Position numbers and translations under genes: made by a program
NCBI RefSeq assembly: GCF_013177315.1
Contig: NZ_CP053661.1
Location: forward strand, 3,162,001-3,226,000
Direction: 5' to 3'
Source of the DNA: Thermoleptolyngbya sichuanensis A183
GTDB taxonomy: Bacteria; Cyanobacteriota; Cyanobacteriia; Elainellales; Elainellaceae
DNA: 64,000 nucleotides
Notes under the pieces: generated by a model
What the model was told of the DNA's origin: nothing
The model's input: only the letters and a program-made list of their open reading frames with translations
Database searches by the model: none
Part shown: in pieces, positions 16,842 through 24,936 of the stretch
How the letters are laid out: the number at the start of each line of letters is the position of its first letter
Position numbering within the stretch: position 1 is the first letter of the stretch

Positions 16842-17810
16842 ATGTCTACAGTCAGCCTGCTGCAGGCCACCAGCTACGAACATGAATCGCTGCGCCAAGC
16901 CCTGCAAACCCTGCTGGAACCCCTGGGCGGCATGGGGGCGTTCGTGAAACCGGGCGATCGCGTCTTGCTCAAGCCAAACCTGCTGACGGGGGCACGACCG
17001 AAAAAGGAATGCGTAACGCGCTGGGAACTGGTCTACGTTGTCGCGCAACTGGTGCAAGAAGCAGGCGGCAAGCCGTTTTTGGGCGACAGTCCCGCCTTTG
17101 GCAGTGCGCGGGGGGTGGCGATCGCCAATGGCTATCAGCCGCTAATCGACGAGCTAAATTTGCCGATTGTGGAATGGAACGGCCGCCGCTACGAAACCGT
17201 GAGCGAGAATTTCAACCACCTGCTGCTGTGCAAAGAGGCAATGGAAGCAGATGTGGTGATCAATTTGCCCAAGGTGAAGTCACACATGCAACTGACGCTG
17301 ACGCTGGGTGTGAAGAATTTATTTGGCTGCGTCCCTGGCAAAATGAAAGCCTGGTGGCACATGGAGGCAGGCAAAGACAGCCGCCGCTTTGGGGAAATGC
17401 TGGTCGAAACTGCGCGGGCGATCGCCCCCAACCTCACCATTGCCGACGGCATCATTGGCCACGAAGGCAACGGCCCCAGCGGCGGCGAACCGAGGATGCT
17501 GGGCGTGCTGGCTGCGTCGGCAGATGTCTTTGCGTGCGATCGCGCTCTCGTCGATATCCTCCAGGTCAATCCAGACCAAGTGCCCACGGTTGCCGCCTCC
17601 CAGCGGATGGGGCTATGTCCGTCGCTACAGCAAATCAATTTTCCGCTTTGCCAACCCGCCGACCTGCGAATCGAAAACTGGAAACTCTCCGATCGCCTCA
17701 TGCCGATTGACTTCGGAATGCCCCGCGTGATCAAGTCCACCTTCCGCCATCTCTACATCCGCTTCATCAAGGAGCCGATGACGGCCTACGCACGACGGCA
17801 GGAAACCTGA
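16842..17810 (+). CDS. DUF362 domain protein
   Basis: A 322-residue cytoplasmic protein of the DUF362 family, sometimes linked to iron-sulfur or redox functions but without a firm activity. Family motifs are VLLKPNLLTGARP near residue 42, FLGDSPAFGS near 80, VVINLPKVKSHMQLTLTLGV then KNLFG near 138-160 and the acidic IADGIIGHEGNGPSGGEPR near 200. The C-terminal 4Fe-4S domain found in some members is absent. ATG at 16842 starts the conserved part (MSTVSLLQATSYEHESL). The gene is divergent from the methyltransferase. Confidence 0.88.
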   Translation: MSTVSLLQATSYEHESLRQALQTLLEPLGGMGAFVKPGDRVLLKPNLLTGARPKKECVTRWELVYVVAQLVQEAGGKPFLGDSPAFGSARGVAIANGYQPLIDELNLPIVEWNGRRYETVSENFNHLLLCKEAMEADVVINLPKVKSHMQLTLTLGVKNLFGCVPGKMKAWWHMEAGKDSRRFGEMLVETARAIAPNLTIADGIIGHEGNGPSGGEPRMLGVLAASADVFACDRALVDILQVNPDQVPTVAASQRMGLCPSLQQINFPLCQPADLRIENWKLSDRLMPIDFGMPRVIKSTFRHLYIRFIKEPMTAYARRQET

Positions 17811-17960
17811 GTGTGGGATGAGTCCGGGCAATCGCCCTTCATCTCCTTGTACCCGTACCTTTCGGCGATCGCCCTCATCTGGCAGCACCGACCCCTTTGG
17901 GCGATCGCCCCTCGGATACCTTTTGGGACGTTGCACACTGACCGAAGTCTATAGCGTTTT

Positions 17961-18533
17961 TCATTCTGGCGAGGCATAGTAACAGCAATGGGAGAACCAA
18001 TTCTGTAGGTCATTCAATGACACTTGGGAGAAGGACTCCTCAATGGCTTTGTCTAGATCAAGATAGCTCCGTGCCCCAAGGGAGCGCAGAATACTCTTAA
18101 TCTTTGAAAAGCAATTCTCGATGGGTGAAAAGTCCGGCGAGTACGGCGGTAGAAACATCAGTTTAGCACCTGCATCCTCAATCAACCTCCTAACTTCTTC
18201 ACCAAGATGAATCGAGCAGTTATCCATGATGACACATGCCCCTTTCCACAACTTAGGAACGAGTCTCTGGGAAATGAAGGCTTCAAAGGTAAGTCCATCG
18301 ACTGAACCGATGAGATTGGAATAGGTAATTACCTTTTTAAGGCTAATTGCACCAAGAATCGAGACCCGTTTCCCTCGTTTGCTGGGACGCTTGCCATGGG
18401 CTCGTTTTCCTTTCGGGGCACGTGCCCGGAGTCGAGTCAAAGCCAGGTTCACTCCTGATTCGTCAATAAAGATTAAGTCTTGAGCCAGGAATCCTCGAAC
18501 CAGTTGCCAAAATTTGACTCGTTCGATTTGCAC
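17961..18533 (-). CDS. IS630 transposase, ORF B (DDE catalytic part)
   Basis: A 190-residue DDE domain. The first Asp lies in LIFIDESGVNLALTRL, the second in CVIMDNCSIHLGEE and the Glu in LPPYSPDFSPIENCFSKIK, the standard IS630/Tc1 triad. The GTG start at 18531-18533 is probably not used: upstream codons in this frame read KKTLYPDKKETER, continuing sensibly from the A8 run in ORF A, so the product is likely a fused ORF AB made by a +1 shift. Confidence 0.92.
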   Translation of the reverse strand: MQIERVKFWQLVRGFLAQDLIFIDESGVNLALTRLRARAPKGKRAHGKRPSKRGKRVSILGAISLKKVITYSNLIGSVDGLTFEAFISQRLVPKLWKGACVIMDNCSIHLGEEVRRLIEDAGAKLMFLPPYSPDFSPIENCFSKIKSILRSLGARSYLDLDKAIEESFSQVSLNDLQNWFSHCCYYASPE

Positions 18534-18537
18534 CCGT

Positions 18538-18915
18538 TCAGTTTCCTTTTTGTCGGGATACAGCGTTTTTTTTAAGGGTTAAGTTCAGTTTCTCTAACAT
18601 ACGAAACATCGTCGAAACGCCAATCCGAACACCGACCCTTTGTTCCAGCAAGTCACACAACTCTGCCAATGTCGCGTCATGATTTGATTCAGCAATCGTT
18701 TTTAGGATCTCTAGTTGCTCATTACTTAATTTGGTTGGCGTTTGCTCAGTGCGGCGTTTGGGGGCAATCTCACCTGTTTCCCGATATTGTTTGATCAGCT
18801 TTCGCACGAAACTGTAAGCAACTCGAAATTGTTGAGCGATTTGACGTTGCGACGTATTCCCTTCAATGTAGACATCAATAATTTTTTGTCTAAGATCTAG
18901 TGAGTAGGGTCGCAT
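18538..18915 (-). CDS. IS630 transposase, ORF A (helix-turn-helix part)
   Basis: A 125-residue DNA-binding part of an IS630 transposase. It starts MRPYSLDLRQKIIDVYIEG, and the helix-turn-helix QRQIAQQFRVAYSFVRKLIK lies at about residues 23-42. A second winged-helix-like region with TPTKLSNEQLEILKTI leads to GVRIGVSTMFRMLEKLNL. The frame ends shortly after a run of eight A residues. A shift at that run would join it to ORF B (17961-18533) to give one transposase. Confidence 0.92.
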   Translation of the reverse strand: MRPYSLDLRQKIIDVYIEGNTSQRQIAQQFRVAYSFVRKLIKQYRETGEIAPKRRTEQTPTKLSNEQLEILKTIAESNHDATLAELCDLLEQRVGVRIGVSTMFRMLEKLNLTLKKNAVSRQKGN

Positions 18916-18987
18916 TTGAGTTAAGGGTAAAGTAAATTCACTGAATAGATTATATCAAAATACGCCTCACTAGGCTAGAAATTGCTA

Positions 18988-19122
18988 TATCGCTACCCAA
19001 CTTCTGCGGCTGACCCGGAAGCGGCTGGGAGTGTTCGGCTTGACCCAGATCTCGAAGAACCCAGCCTCTGCAATTGGGGGGCGAATCGCTTACCCAACCG
19101 GAAGCTTTAGTTTGGACTAACT
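18988..19122 (+). pseudogene. Possible gene remnant between two insertion sequences
   Basis: The 115 bp between the IS630 right end and the next IS contains an open frame reading LLRLTRKRLGVFGLTQISKN, then PASAIGGRIAYPTG, and running into the IS terminal repeat before a stop. Codon choice looks like coding DNA, but I do not recognise the protein. It could be the broken end of a gene split by the insertions, or chance. Confidence 0.2.
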
Positions 19123-20621
19123 GGCATCACAATAATGCTCAACAGGATGCCATAAAGAATCTGCTCAACCGTTCATAACAGTTGAACTTAAGGAATTGGA
19201 TACAATCCTGCTCGCAGTTAAGCTGCTGTTGCAACCGGACTGTTCAGGGATTGTTCGGATGTCTTGCGTTTCGAGGCTCGTTTTTTGACCATCGGATAGC
19301 AGGGACGAGGAGTTGGCTTGTGCCCCTTGCCTCGTCCTGGCGATTTACCACGAGGTTTAGGCGCAGGAGCAGGGGTGCCAATCGCTGCCAAAATGCCTGC
19401 AAACGCTTGTGCGACCCGACCCGGAGTCAACGTTTCTTGCGGTGCCTGCCAGGGCAAGGGGTGGTCAGTACAGTCCTTTCGCGCTAACCACAACTGCCAA
19501 CTGAGCAACGGCATCAGGCTGCTCCACTGTTCGGTTGCCGATACAGAACTGAACTGGGGATGTGTCCAATATAGCCTCTGCTTGGCAAAGCGATACCAGT
19601 GTTCAATGGCAAAGCGACAGAGGTAGTGCAACCACAGGGTTTCTAACGGAGGCATCTGCTCACCCAGCCAAACTAACCACAAAGGAGCCAAGCGTCGCGT
19701 GCTGCTCTGTGTCTCCAGCACCTCCACGCGCAACACTTCCATTGCCCGTTTGGGGGATTTGCGGAAATGGTATGCACTCCAACGACTGACCCGCACTCGT
19801 CCCCAGTTGGGATCATCGACTTCAACGGTTTCGACCGGGACACTCCAAGTGTCAGGGTCATTGAGTTTCATCTTATGTCCATGCTTGGCAGGTGCGCCTC
19901 GCCCTCGATACGCTGGGGGCGCGCCATAGACACTTCGATTGGATGTAACCCGCAGCAGCAAGTCTGCCTCAATCCCTGCCGTTTGGTTGACAAAACTGGC
20001 ATTGCCGTACCCTCGGTCGTAGATCGCCAACGGACGCACCGCTAACTGCCGAGTCACTTGTTTGAGTTGGAATGCCGCTTTACTGGCGGGTGTTTCAAAG
20101 CTGGTGATGCGCTCATGCCGCAATGGTAATGCCCAACTGCCCCTGTCTTCAGCAATCCAGGCTAAGGTACTGTAGTTTTGTCCGGCTATCGGGGCATGTC
20201 CTGTTCTGCCTGATAAGGTGCGGTCTTTCAAACGCCTGGCAGCAGGACGGTTCCACCGACTCGCATCACCTGCCAACAACGGTTGCTGCTGAGTCGGTAT
20301 CTGCTGCACCAACAGCTTCAGCACCTTTGATCGGGGTAGGCGGCTATCGCGCAACGCTTCATAGGTGCTCGACCACTGGCGACGAAAGACAGGACTCTGC
20401 GATAGCCTCACAAACGACACGATGCACGCACTCACTAACACGGCATCCATCAGATCAAACAGGGCATCTCTGGCGTTTCCCAAGCTGGCATACAACGTTT
20501 GGCGAAATTGCTGAAGTTCGTTGAAAATCATGGGGTCAATGTTGGTTGTACTTCATTGACCTTACGGCAGTCGGTGCTTCTCATTGACTGCCTTCCTCTT
20601 CACCATTAGTCCAAACTAAAG
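19105..20621 (-). mobile_element. IS4/IS701-like insertion sequence with 16-bp terminal repeats
   Basis: A 1517-bp element bounded by perfect 16-bp inverted repeats, CTTTAGTTTGGACTAA at 19105-19120 and its complement at 20606-20621. One transposase gene fills the interior. I found no convincing target-site duplication in the immediate flanks, so one side may have been rearranged. Confidence 0.88.
19218..20531 (-). CDS. DDE transposase, IS4/IS701-like
   Basis: A 437-residue transposase. Likely catalytic residues are the Asp in LLAGDASRWNRP, the Asp in LAIYDRGYGNASFV and the Glu in the late segment FAIEHWYRFAKQRLYW, the order typical of the IS4 superfamily YREK region. The C-terminal tail is basic and proline-rich (PAPKPRGKSPGRGKGHKP), probably DNA-binding. 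The frame is intact and could be active. Confidence 0.9.
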   Translation of the reverse strand: MIFNELQQFRQTLYASLGNARDALFDLMDAVLVSACIVSFVRLSQSPVFRRQWSSTYEALRDSRLPRSKVLKLLVQQIPTQQQPLLAGDASRWNRPAARRLKDRTLSGRTGHAPIAGQNYSTLAWIAEDRGSWALPLRHERITSFETPASKAAFQLKQVTRQLAVRPLAIYDRGYGNASFVNQTAGIEADLLLRVTSNRSVYGAPPAYRGRGAPAKHGHKMKLNDPDTWSVPVETVEVDDPNWGRVRVSRWSAYHFRKSPKRAMEVLRVEVLETQSSTRRLAPLWLVWLGEQMPPLETLWLHYLCRFAIEHWYRFAKQRLYWTHPQFSSVSATEQWSSLMPLLSWQLWLARKDCTDHPLPWQAPQETLTPGRVAQAFAGILAAIGTPAPAPKPRGKSPGRGKGHKPTPRPCYPMVKKRASKRKTSEQSLNSPVATAA

Positions 20622-20642
20622 GGAATACCGCCAGAGGAAAAA

Positions 20643-20681
20643 CATCCAAAATCTAGCAAGTTCATCGCAAGTGCTTAAATC
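20643..20681. repeat. Remnant of the 90-bp palindromic element (right end)
   Basis: The segment reads TCCAAAATCTAGCAAGTTCA followed by TCGCAAGTGCTTAAATCT. It aligns with the right third of the elements at 6955-7044 and 13761-13850 with several changes. The left part is absent, presumably lost when the adjacent IS arrived or later. Confidence 0.5.
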
Positions 20682-20710
20682 TGGTGCTTTGCTGCCATGT
20701 GCAGGCGTAC

Positions 20711-20763
20711 AGCGTCATGCTCACTCAACTCTATGCTTTCGAGTCAAGCTCGAAAGTGACGCT
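20711..20763 (-). terminator. Possible terminator hairpin downstream of the Wzz-like gene
   Basis: Nested inverted repeats occur here: CTTTCGAG and CTCGAAAG around a 5-base loop (20736-20756), with outer arms AGCGTCA and TGACGCT (20711-20717 and 20757-20763). There is no clear U-tract, so termination is only a possibility. The outer arm touches the stop codon. Confidence 0.35.
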
Positions 20764-22106
20764 TAAGCACCTGCTACACGCCATACGATTCGACGCTCAG
20801 AAATTTCCTGCTGGAGGCGGGCGTGCTGCTGCTGGCTCTCTTGCAAGATTCGCCGCTGCACCGCCAGTTGGGTTTCCAGCTTGGACTGATATTGCAGTAG
20901 CTCTGCTAGCCTCACCTTGTCGGCTTGCATGGCTTGGTGGATGGGGGCGATCGCCCGCTGACGAGCGCTGAGCAGGTTCACCTGATGCGCCAGTCCAAAC
21001 GCTTGTTCAATTTGCGAGAGCGCGGGCGGCAGTGTTTCTGAGTCGGCGGCTAGGTCTGGAAATTGCGTCAGGAGGAACTGGTTGAGGGCGATCGCCACTT
21101 GTTGATTCAGTTGCCTGCTGAGCATCTGGTGGCGCTGGTAAAGGGCAGATAGGGTTTGGCTATCGGGCTGCGCCTGGGCAAGCTGCGTAGCAATGTGTCC
21201 CTCGGTCTGGTGCAGGTCTTGCAGCAATGCTGGATAGTCTGCCTGCTGCTGCAAAATGCTTTGGGCGCTGGCGATAGGAAGCTGGGTCTGAAGTGTCTGA
21301 TATCGCTCTTGCGCCAGCTTTAGCTCCTGCTCAGTCTGCGTCAGGTAGCGGGTGAATTCTGCGGTGCGGCGGGTGAGGGTGTCGGCGCGATGGCGGAGGT
21401 TCTGGGCATCGGGGCGGGCCCGGAACTGGGCGATCGCTTGCTCCAGCCGCGCCACCTGCCCGGTCGCCTCGGTCAAATCTGCCTTTGCCTGATCCAGCGC
21501 GTAGCACGCATCCAGCCGACAGCGATCGCCATAGTCCACATAGGTTTGGGCAAGCTGCCGCGATACCATCTGCGCCACACGCTCACTGCGATGGCGGTAT
21601 CGCACTTCCAGTCGCCCATCCGCTAGCGGCACAATTTCCAGATTTTGCGCCAGCGCTGCCGGACTCAGATTGATGTTATGCGCCCGCAAGTCGCGCACCG
21701 CAGGCAGCAACACCTGATGACTCCGAAACACCTGAATCAGCGTCGCCTGATCCACCTCTGGACGAATGTCAGTCGTGGCTGTGGCTGTGCCGATAGTCTG
21801 CGATCGCTGCGCCACTGGGGTCAATTCAAACGTGCTTTTATACAGCAGCGGCGTATGGCTCTGGTAAAGCTTGGTGCCCACAGTAGCGGCGATCGCCACG
21901 CCCACCGCCACACCGAGTCGATGCGGAACGGCTGCGGGAACTCGGGGAGAAAGGAGGGGGCGATCGTCACTAACCCACCGCGGCGAAAGGCTCTCCCCCT
22001 CCGCCCGCGCCGCCCGCCGCAACTGAAGCACAGGTTCCGGCGGAACGAAGACGTGCCGACCCGCAACGGGCTGGAGCGTAAGCGTGAGGGTAGCTGCCTG
22101 GGTCAT
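20763..22106 (-). CDS. Wzz/GumC-like chain-length protein lacking a second membrane helix
   Basis: A 447-residue protein with one clear hydrophobic segment (HRLGVAVGVAIAATVGTKLY, about residues 61-80). A Wzz-type domain follows (LYKSTFELTPVAQRSQTIG, TLIQVFRSHQVLLPAVRDL). Two long coiled-coil regions come next (about 205-300 and 390-440), rich in Gln, Ala and Leu. It ends at ISERRIVWRVAGA; the second membrane helix and any kinase domain of GumC/Wzc proteins are missing, so it may be truncated or a distinct subtype. It probably helps set polysaccharide chain length. An IS4 sits 29 bp upstream of its ATG, which separates it from the polymerase gene and may have cut off its promoter. Confidence 0.75.
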   Translation of the reverse strand: MTQAATLTLTLQPVAGRHVFVPPEPVLQLRRAARAEGESLSPRWVSDDRPLLSPRVPAAVPHRLGVAVGVAIAATVGTKLYQSHTPLLYKSTFELTPVAQRSQTIGTATATTDIRPEVDQATLIQVFRSHQVLLPAVRDLRAHNINLSPAALAQNLEIVPLADGRLEVRYRHRSERVAQMVSRQLAQTYVDYGDRCRLDACYALDQAKADLTEATGQVARLEQAIAQFRARPDAQNLRHRADTLTRRTAEFTRYLTQTEQELKLAQERYQTLQTQLPIASAQSILQQQADYPALLQDLHQTEGHIATQLAQAQPDSQTLSALYQRHQMLSRQLNQQVAIALNQFLLTQFPDLAADSETLPPALSQIEQAFGLAHQVNLLSARQRAIAPIHQAMQADKVRLAELLQYQSKLETQLAVQRRILQESQQQHARLQQEISERRIVWRVAGA

Positions 22107-22135
22107 AGCATACTCTTAAAAAGGACGATCTATTC

Positions 22136-23424
22136 CTGCTTGACTGACAAAACTAAGAAGCTGGAATACGGCTGAGGACAGTGAATTCACGCTTTAGGGA
22201 GTCATCGTGTTGTCGCCTTGATGCGATGGCAGGTTGAGGGTCAGGTGAACAGGAGAGGAACTGATAAACGTGAATCTTCCACTGGTGAGTGATAGCCAGC
22301 CGAATCCAATTCCAGCCCAGCTTGAGATAACTCATGCCGCGCTTCCAGTGAGCATCGACTTGGCGACGCTTGCCGGATGCGACCACTTGCACCCCTTGGA
22401 GAACTAAGAACAGCATCGTCAAGGCGATTACCCCACACAACTGGGAAAGGGCAACCTTGTCTCTGAGTCTGGAGGCTTCGAGATTAAACCCGTTGGACTT
22501 CAAATCCAAAAACGACTCCTCCACCTGAAATCTCAGTCGATATTGGGCAAACGTCTGCAAGTTCGTCGGCTCATCACTCACAATTGTCCAATTCTCGCTG
22601 CTGAGTTTGTCGTGGGCAAAGGCAAGGTAAACATTGTCGTAGGGCTTTGTTCTACCCACCGACACTGCAGGCGTAAAGTAAGCTTGTCCTGGTTGCAATT
22701 GAACCGACGATACCTGGCGCCACTGCCCTTGGTGCTGAAATTGGAAGGAGCGTTTGATGCGGATGCGGAAATGCCAACCCAGATTCTCCCGGAGGTATTT
22801 CATCAACTTGCCATCGGCAAACCCTCGGTCTGCCAAAAGGACAATCGCGACACCCTCGGGCATCAGCCGTTGCGCTTGCCGCAGTACCCGTTGAATCGTC
22901 CACAACCTGACGGTGCTGCTTGATTGCGCCACCACTTTCCAAGCGACCGGAACCGTTCTTCCTCGGTACACCACTGCGACCCAGACGATGCAGAAACAAT
23001 TCCATACGACCGTTGTATCGAGGCTTAAGTAGAGTCGTTGGGTCTGCCAGTTGGACAGAGCCTGCCCAATCAGCGCATGATGAGCGGACGCGACATTGAT
23101 CCGCCGATTCGACAACCAGCGGCGAAACCGGCGTTGGTGGGATTGAGCCATTTGAGCGCGACTCCTCACATACACCCCAAATCCATTGAGATGAACGTTT
23201 TGGCTTCCAATCATGCCAATGATCATCCAGCACAGTGTTTGCAGATGGCGAGCATCCTGCCACTGAATGTCGCATTGACGCAGAAAATCATTCAACGCAT
23301 CATAAAGACGGGAAGTCGGTGACATTGATTTGACTGGTTTGTGTGGTTACTTCTCAGCCTAAATCATGCTCTGCTTCCCGCATGGCTTTCGTTCCAGCTT
23401 TAACCTGTTTTGTCAGTCAAGCAG
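22136..23424 (-). mobile_element. IS4 family insertion sequence
   Basis: A 1289-bp element with matching terminal inverted repeats CTGCTTGACTGACAAAAC at both ends (left 22136-22153; right complement 23407-23424). It is flanked by a perfect 10-bp target duplication. It is inserted between the polymerase gene (ends at 23524) and the Wzz-like gene (starts at 22106), both of which read on the reverse strand. Confidence 0.95.
22153..23325 (-). CDS. IS4 family transposase
   Basis: A 390-residue DDE transposase. The first Asp is in LYLSLDTTVVWN, the second in IVLLADRGFADGKLM and the Glu in the YREK-like segment RFQVEESFLDLKSNGFNLEA. An RNase H-like core with WTIVSDEPTNL links them. The frame is intact, and with perfect terminal repeats and target duplication the element could be functional. 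Confidence 0.93.
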   Translation of the reverse strand: MSPTSRLYDALNDFLRQCDIQWQDARHLQTLCWMIIGMIGSQNVHLNGFGVYVRSRAQMAQSHQRRFRRWLSNRRINVASAHHALIGQALSNWQTQRLYLSLDTTVVWNCFCIVWVAVVYRGRTVPVAWKVVAQSSSTVRLWTIQRVLRQAQRLMPEGVAIVLLADRGFADGKLMKYLRENLGWHFRIRIKRSFQFQHQGQWRQVSSVQLQPGQAYFTPAVSVGRTKPYDNVYLAFAHDKLSSENWTIVSDEPTNLQTFAQYRLRFQVEESFLDLKSNGFNLEASRLRDKVALSQLCGVIALTMLFLVLQGVQVVASGKRRQVDAHWKRGMSYLKLGWNWIRLAITHQWKIHVYQFLSCSPDPQPAIASRRQHDDSLKREFTVLSRIPAS

Positions 23425-23523
23425 CGATCTATTCACACACCAACGGCACAAAACCAGAGAGATGTTCCTCAGAAGCGATCGTGCAGACGTTATATCCACT
23501 TACTTCGCTTACCATTCATCCCA

Positions 23524-24888
23524 TCAGGAAAGCTGTAAATAGACTCGTCGAGTAGGAGGAGTTTCCTTTGCACACAGTTCTTGCCATCGCAATCCAAGCA
23601 AGGTCGTGACCGTCAGCATATAGCCCGGTTCTTCCATCTGGGTGAAAATAAACCCAAAGATAAACACAGTAATCACTGTGAATTTAGAGAAGTCGTCTTG
23701 ACACAGGAAATGCCAAACGACCCACCACAGAAATAAATAAACCCCCAACCCCAACAAGCCGAAATCTCCCCAAATCCCAATCCAGCCAAACAAAGGCGAG
23801 AAGAAGCTGGAATCTAGATAGCTTTCTCCCCAGACTCTTCCGACCTCAGAACTGACAGGTCGAGTAGTCGCTCCCAGTGGGCTTAGCAATGAGGAGTATT
23901 CTTTCAGCAGCCAGCCTCCCAAACGTCCAACCGTATGTCCTGGGCCCAATCCCCACAACCAATTCAAAAAGTTTTCATAAAATGAAACAATAATTGAAAA
24001 GCCGCTAAGTTTAAGTACAGTTGCATCGCCATCGGGGCCGTAGAGTCCAGGACGAATCCAACCGTTGAATGCTGCGAATAATGGCACATTTCTCAATGCC
24101 CAGAGGAATGAGTAAAAAGCCAGAATGCCGCTAATGATGTATTGAATAACTACTCGAATATCCGTCAGCTTAACCAAAATCAGGATCCCCCAAGCAGCCA
24201 GAAAAACTAGCAGCGTTTGCTTAGCGTCAGCGAATAAAAGCTGAAGTATTGTTGAAACAAAAACTGTAATGCGTAGCCATAGGGGTGAGTTTTTGGCACT
24301 GGCAAAGTAGTACAAACCAAACGTAAGAGAAACAGAGGCAGACACCACATGACCTGCTCCAGAGAGATAAAATACGCCCTGTATATTATCAGCTACTGTC
24401 ATTCTGGTCACTCTCAGTACGCCAATGCTAATTAGTAGCTTTTGGGCCAATGCTAGAAGCACATTGCTAGCACCAAATGCTAAAATCCAGCCTCGCATCC
24501 AGCGCACATTACGAGCACTCATTGGCGTGTAGACAATAATTGCCAGTAGAAAAAACGGCTCTGCCAAAAGCATGTATCCAATGAATAGATTAACCAACCC
24601 TGCTTTGTTTAAAAAGGCGCTGATAGTCATGCTTAGCAATAGAAAAAACAAGCCCAACAGCAAAAGTTGAGTGACCCAGATCCCTGAACTACCTTTGTTG
24701 CGAATCTTAGTAAAGGTTAGTACAAAGACTATAGGAACAATTGCAAAGTGAAGGAAGTTAATCGCTGCGGGTGCTCCTGCCGACTCCACAATACGAGGAA
24801 AAAAGACTGTTGCGAAGGCAAAAACAACAAGCGAAGGAATTCTCAGCCGTCCTCGCTTTTGCACAGAGATATCTATAACCTGATTCAT
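23524..24888 (-). CDS. Wzy-like O-antigen/exopolysaccharide polymerase
   Basis: A 454-residue integral membrane protein with ten or more hydrophobic segments. There is a larger external loop around residues 290-370 containing WLWGLGPGHTVGRLGGWLL and RVWGESYLDSSFF, as in Wzy polymerases and O-antigen ligases. It would join repeat units on the outer face of the membrane. Wzy proteins are poorly conserved, so the call rests on topology, the loop and its place between glycosyltransferase genes. ATG at 24888 (MNQVIDIS) is chosen over a TTG at 24903. Base composition is AT-richer than in the flanking core genes. Confidence 0.8.
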   Translation of the reverse strand: MNQVIDISVQKRGRLRIPSLVVFAFATVFFPRIVESAGAPAAINFLHFAIVPIVFVLTFTKIRNKGSSGIWVTQLLLLGLFFLLLSMTISAFLNKAGLVNLFIGYMLLAEPFFLLAIIVYTPMSARNVRWMRGWILAFGASNVLLALAQKLLISIGVLRVTRMTVADNIQGVFYLSGAGHVVSASVSLTFGLYYFASAKNSPLWLRITVFVSTILQLLFADAKQTLLVFLAAWGILILVKLTDIRVVIQYIISGILAFYSFLWALRNVPLFAAFNGWIRPGLYGPDGDATVLKLSGFSIIVSFYENFLNWLWGLGPGHTVGRLGGWLLKEYSSLLSPLGATTRPVSSEVGRVWGESYLDSSFFSPLFGWIGIWGDFGLLGLGVYLFLWWVVWHFLCQDDFSKFTVITVFIFGFIFTQMEEPGYMLTVTTLLGLRWQELCAKETPPTRRVYLQLS

Positions 24889-24936
24889 CTTGTTAAAAGC
24901 CAAAAACGCACTATATATAGGAATTTAGAAGTACAG

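Larger units (their letters stand above)
17952..18987 (-). mobile_element. IS630 family insertion sequence, copy A
   Basis: A 1036-bp element flanked by TA dinucleotides (17950-17951 and 18988-18989), the IS630 target. Its ends carry related inverted repeats: TAGCGTTTTTCATTCTGGCG and, read from the other end, TAGCAATTTCTAGCCTAGTG, both followed by AGGC. It encodes two overlapping-frame transposase parts. Copy B at 44470-45504 has identical protein sequences; the only difference noticed is one base between the left end and ORF A. Confidence 0.93.
22126..23434. repeat. 10-bp target-site duplication flanking the IS4
   Basis: CGATCTATTC occurs at 22126-22135 and again at 23425-23434, directly outside the IS ends. 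A perfect 10-bp duplication shows that the element arrived by transposition at this site and that the flanks have not been rearranged since. Confidence 0.93.
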
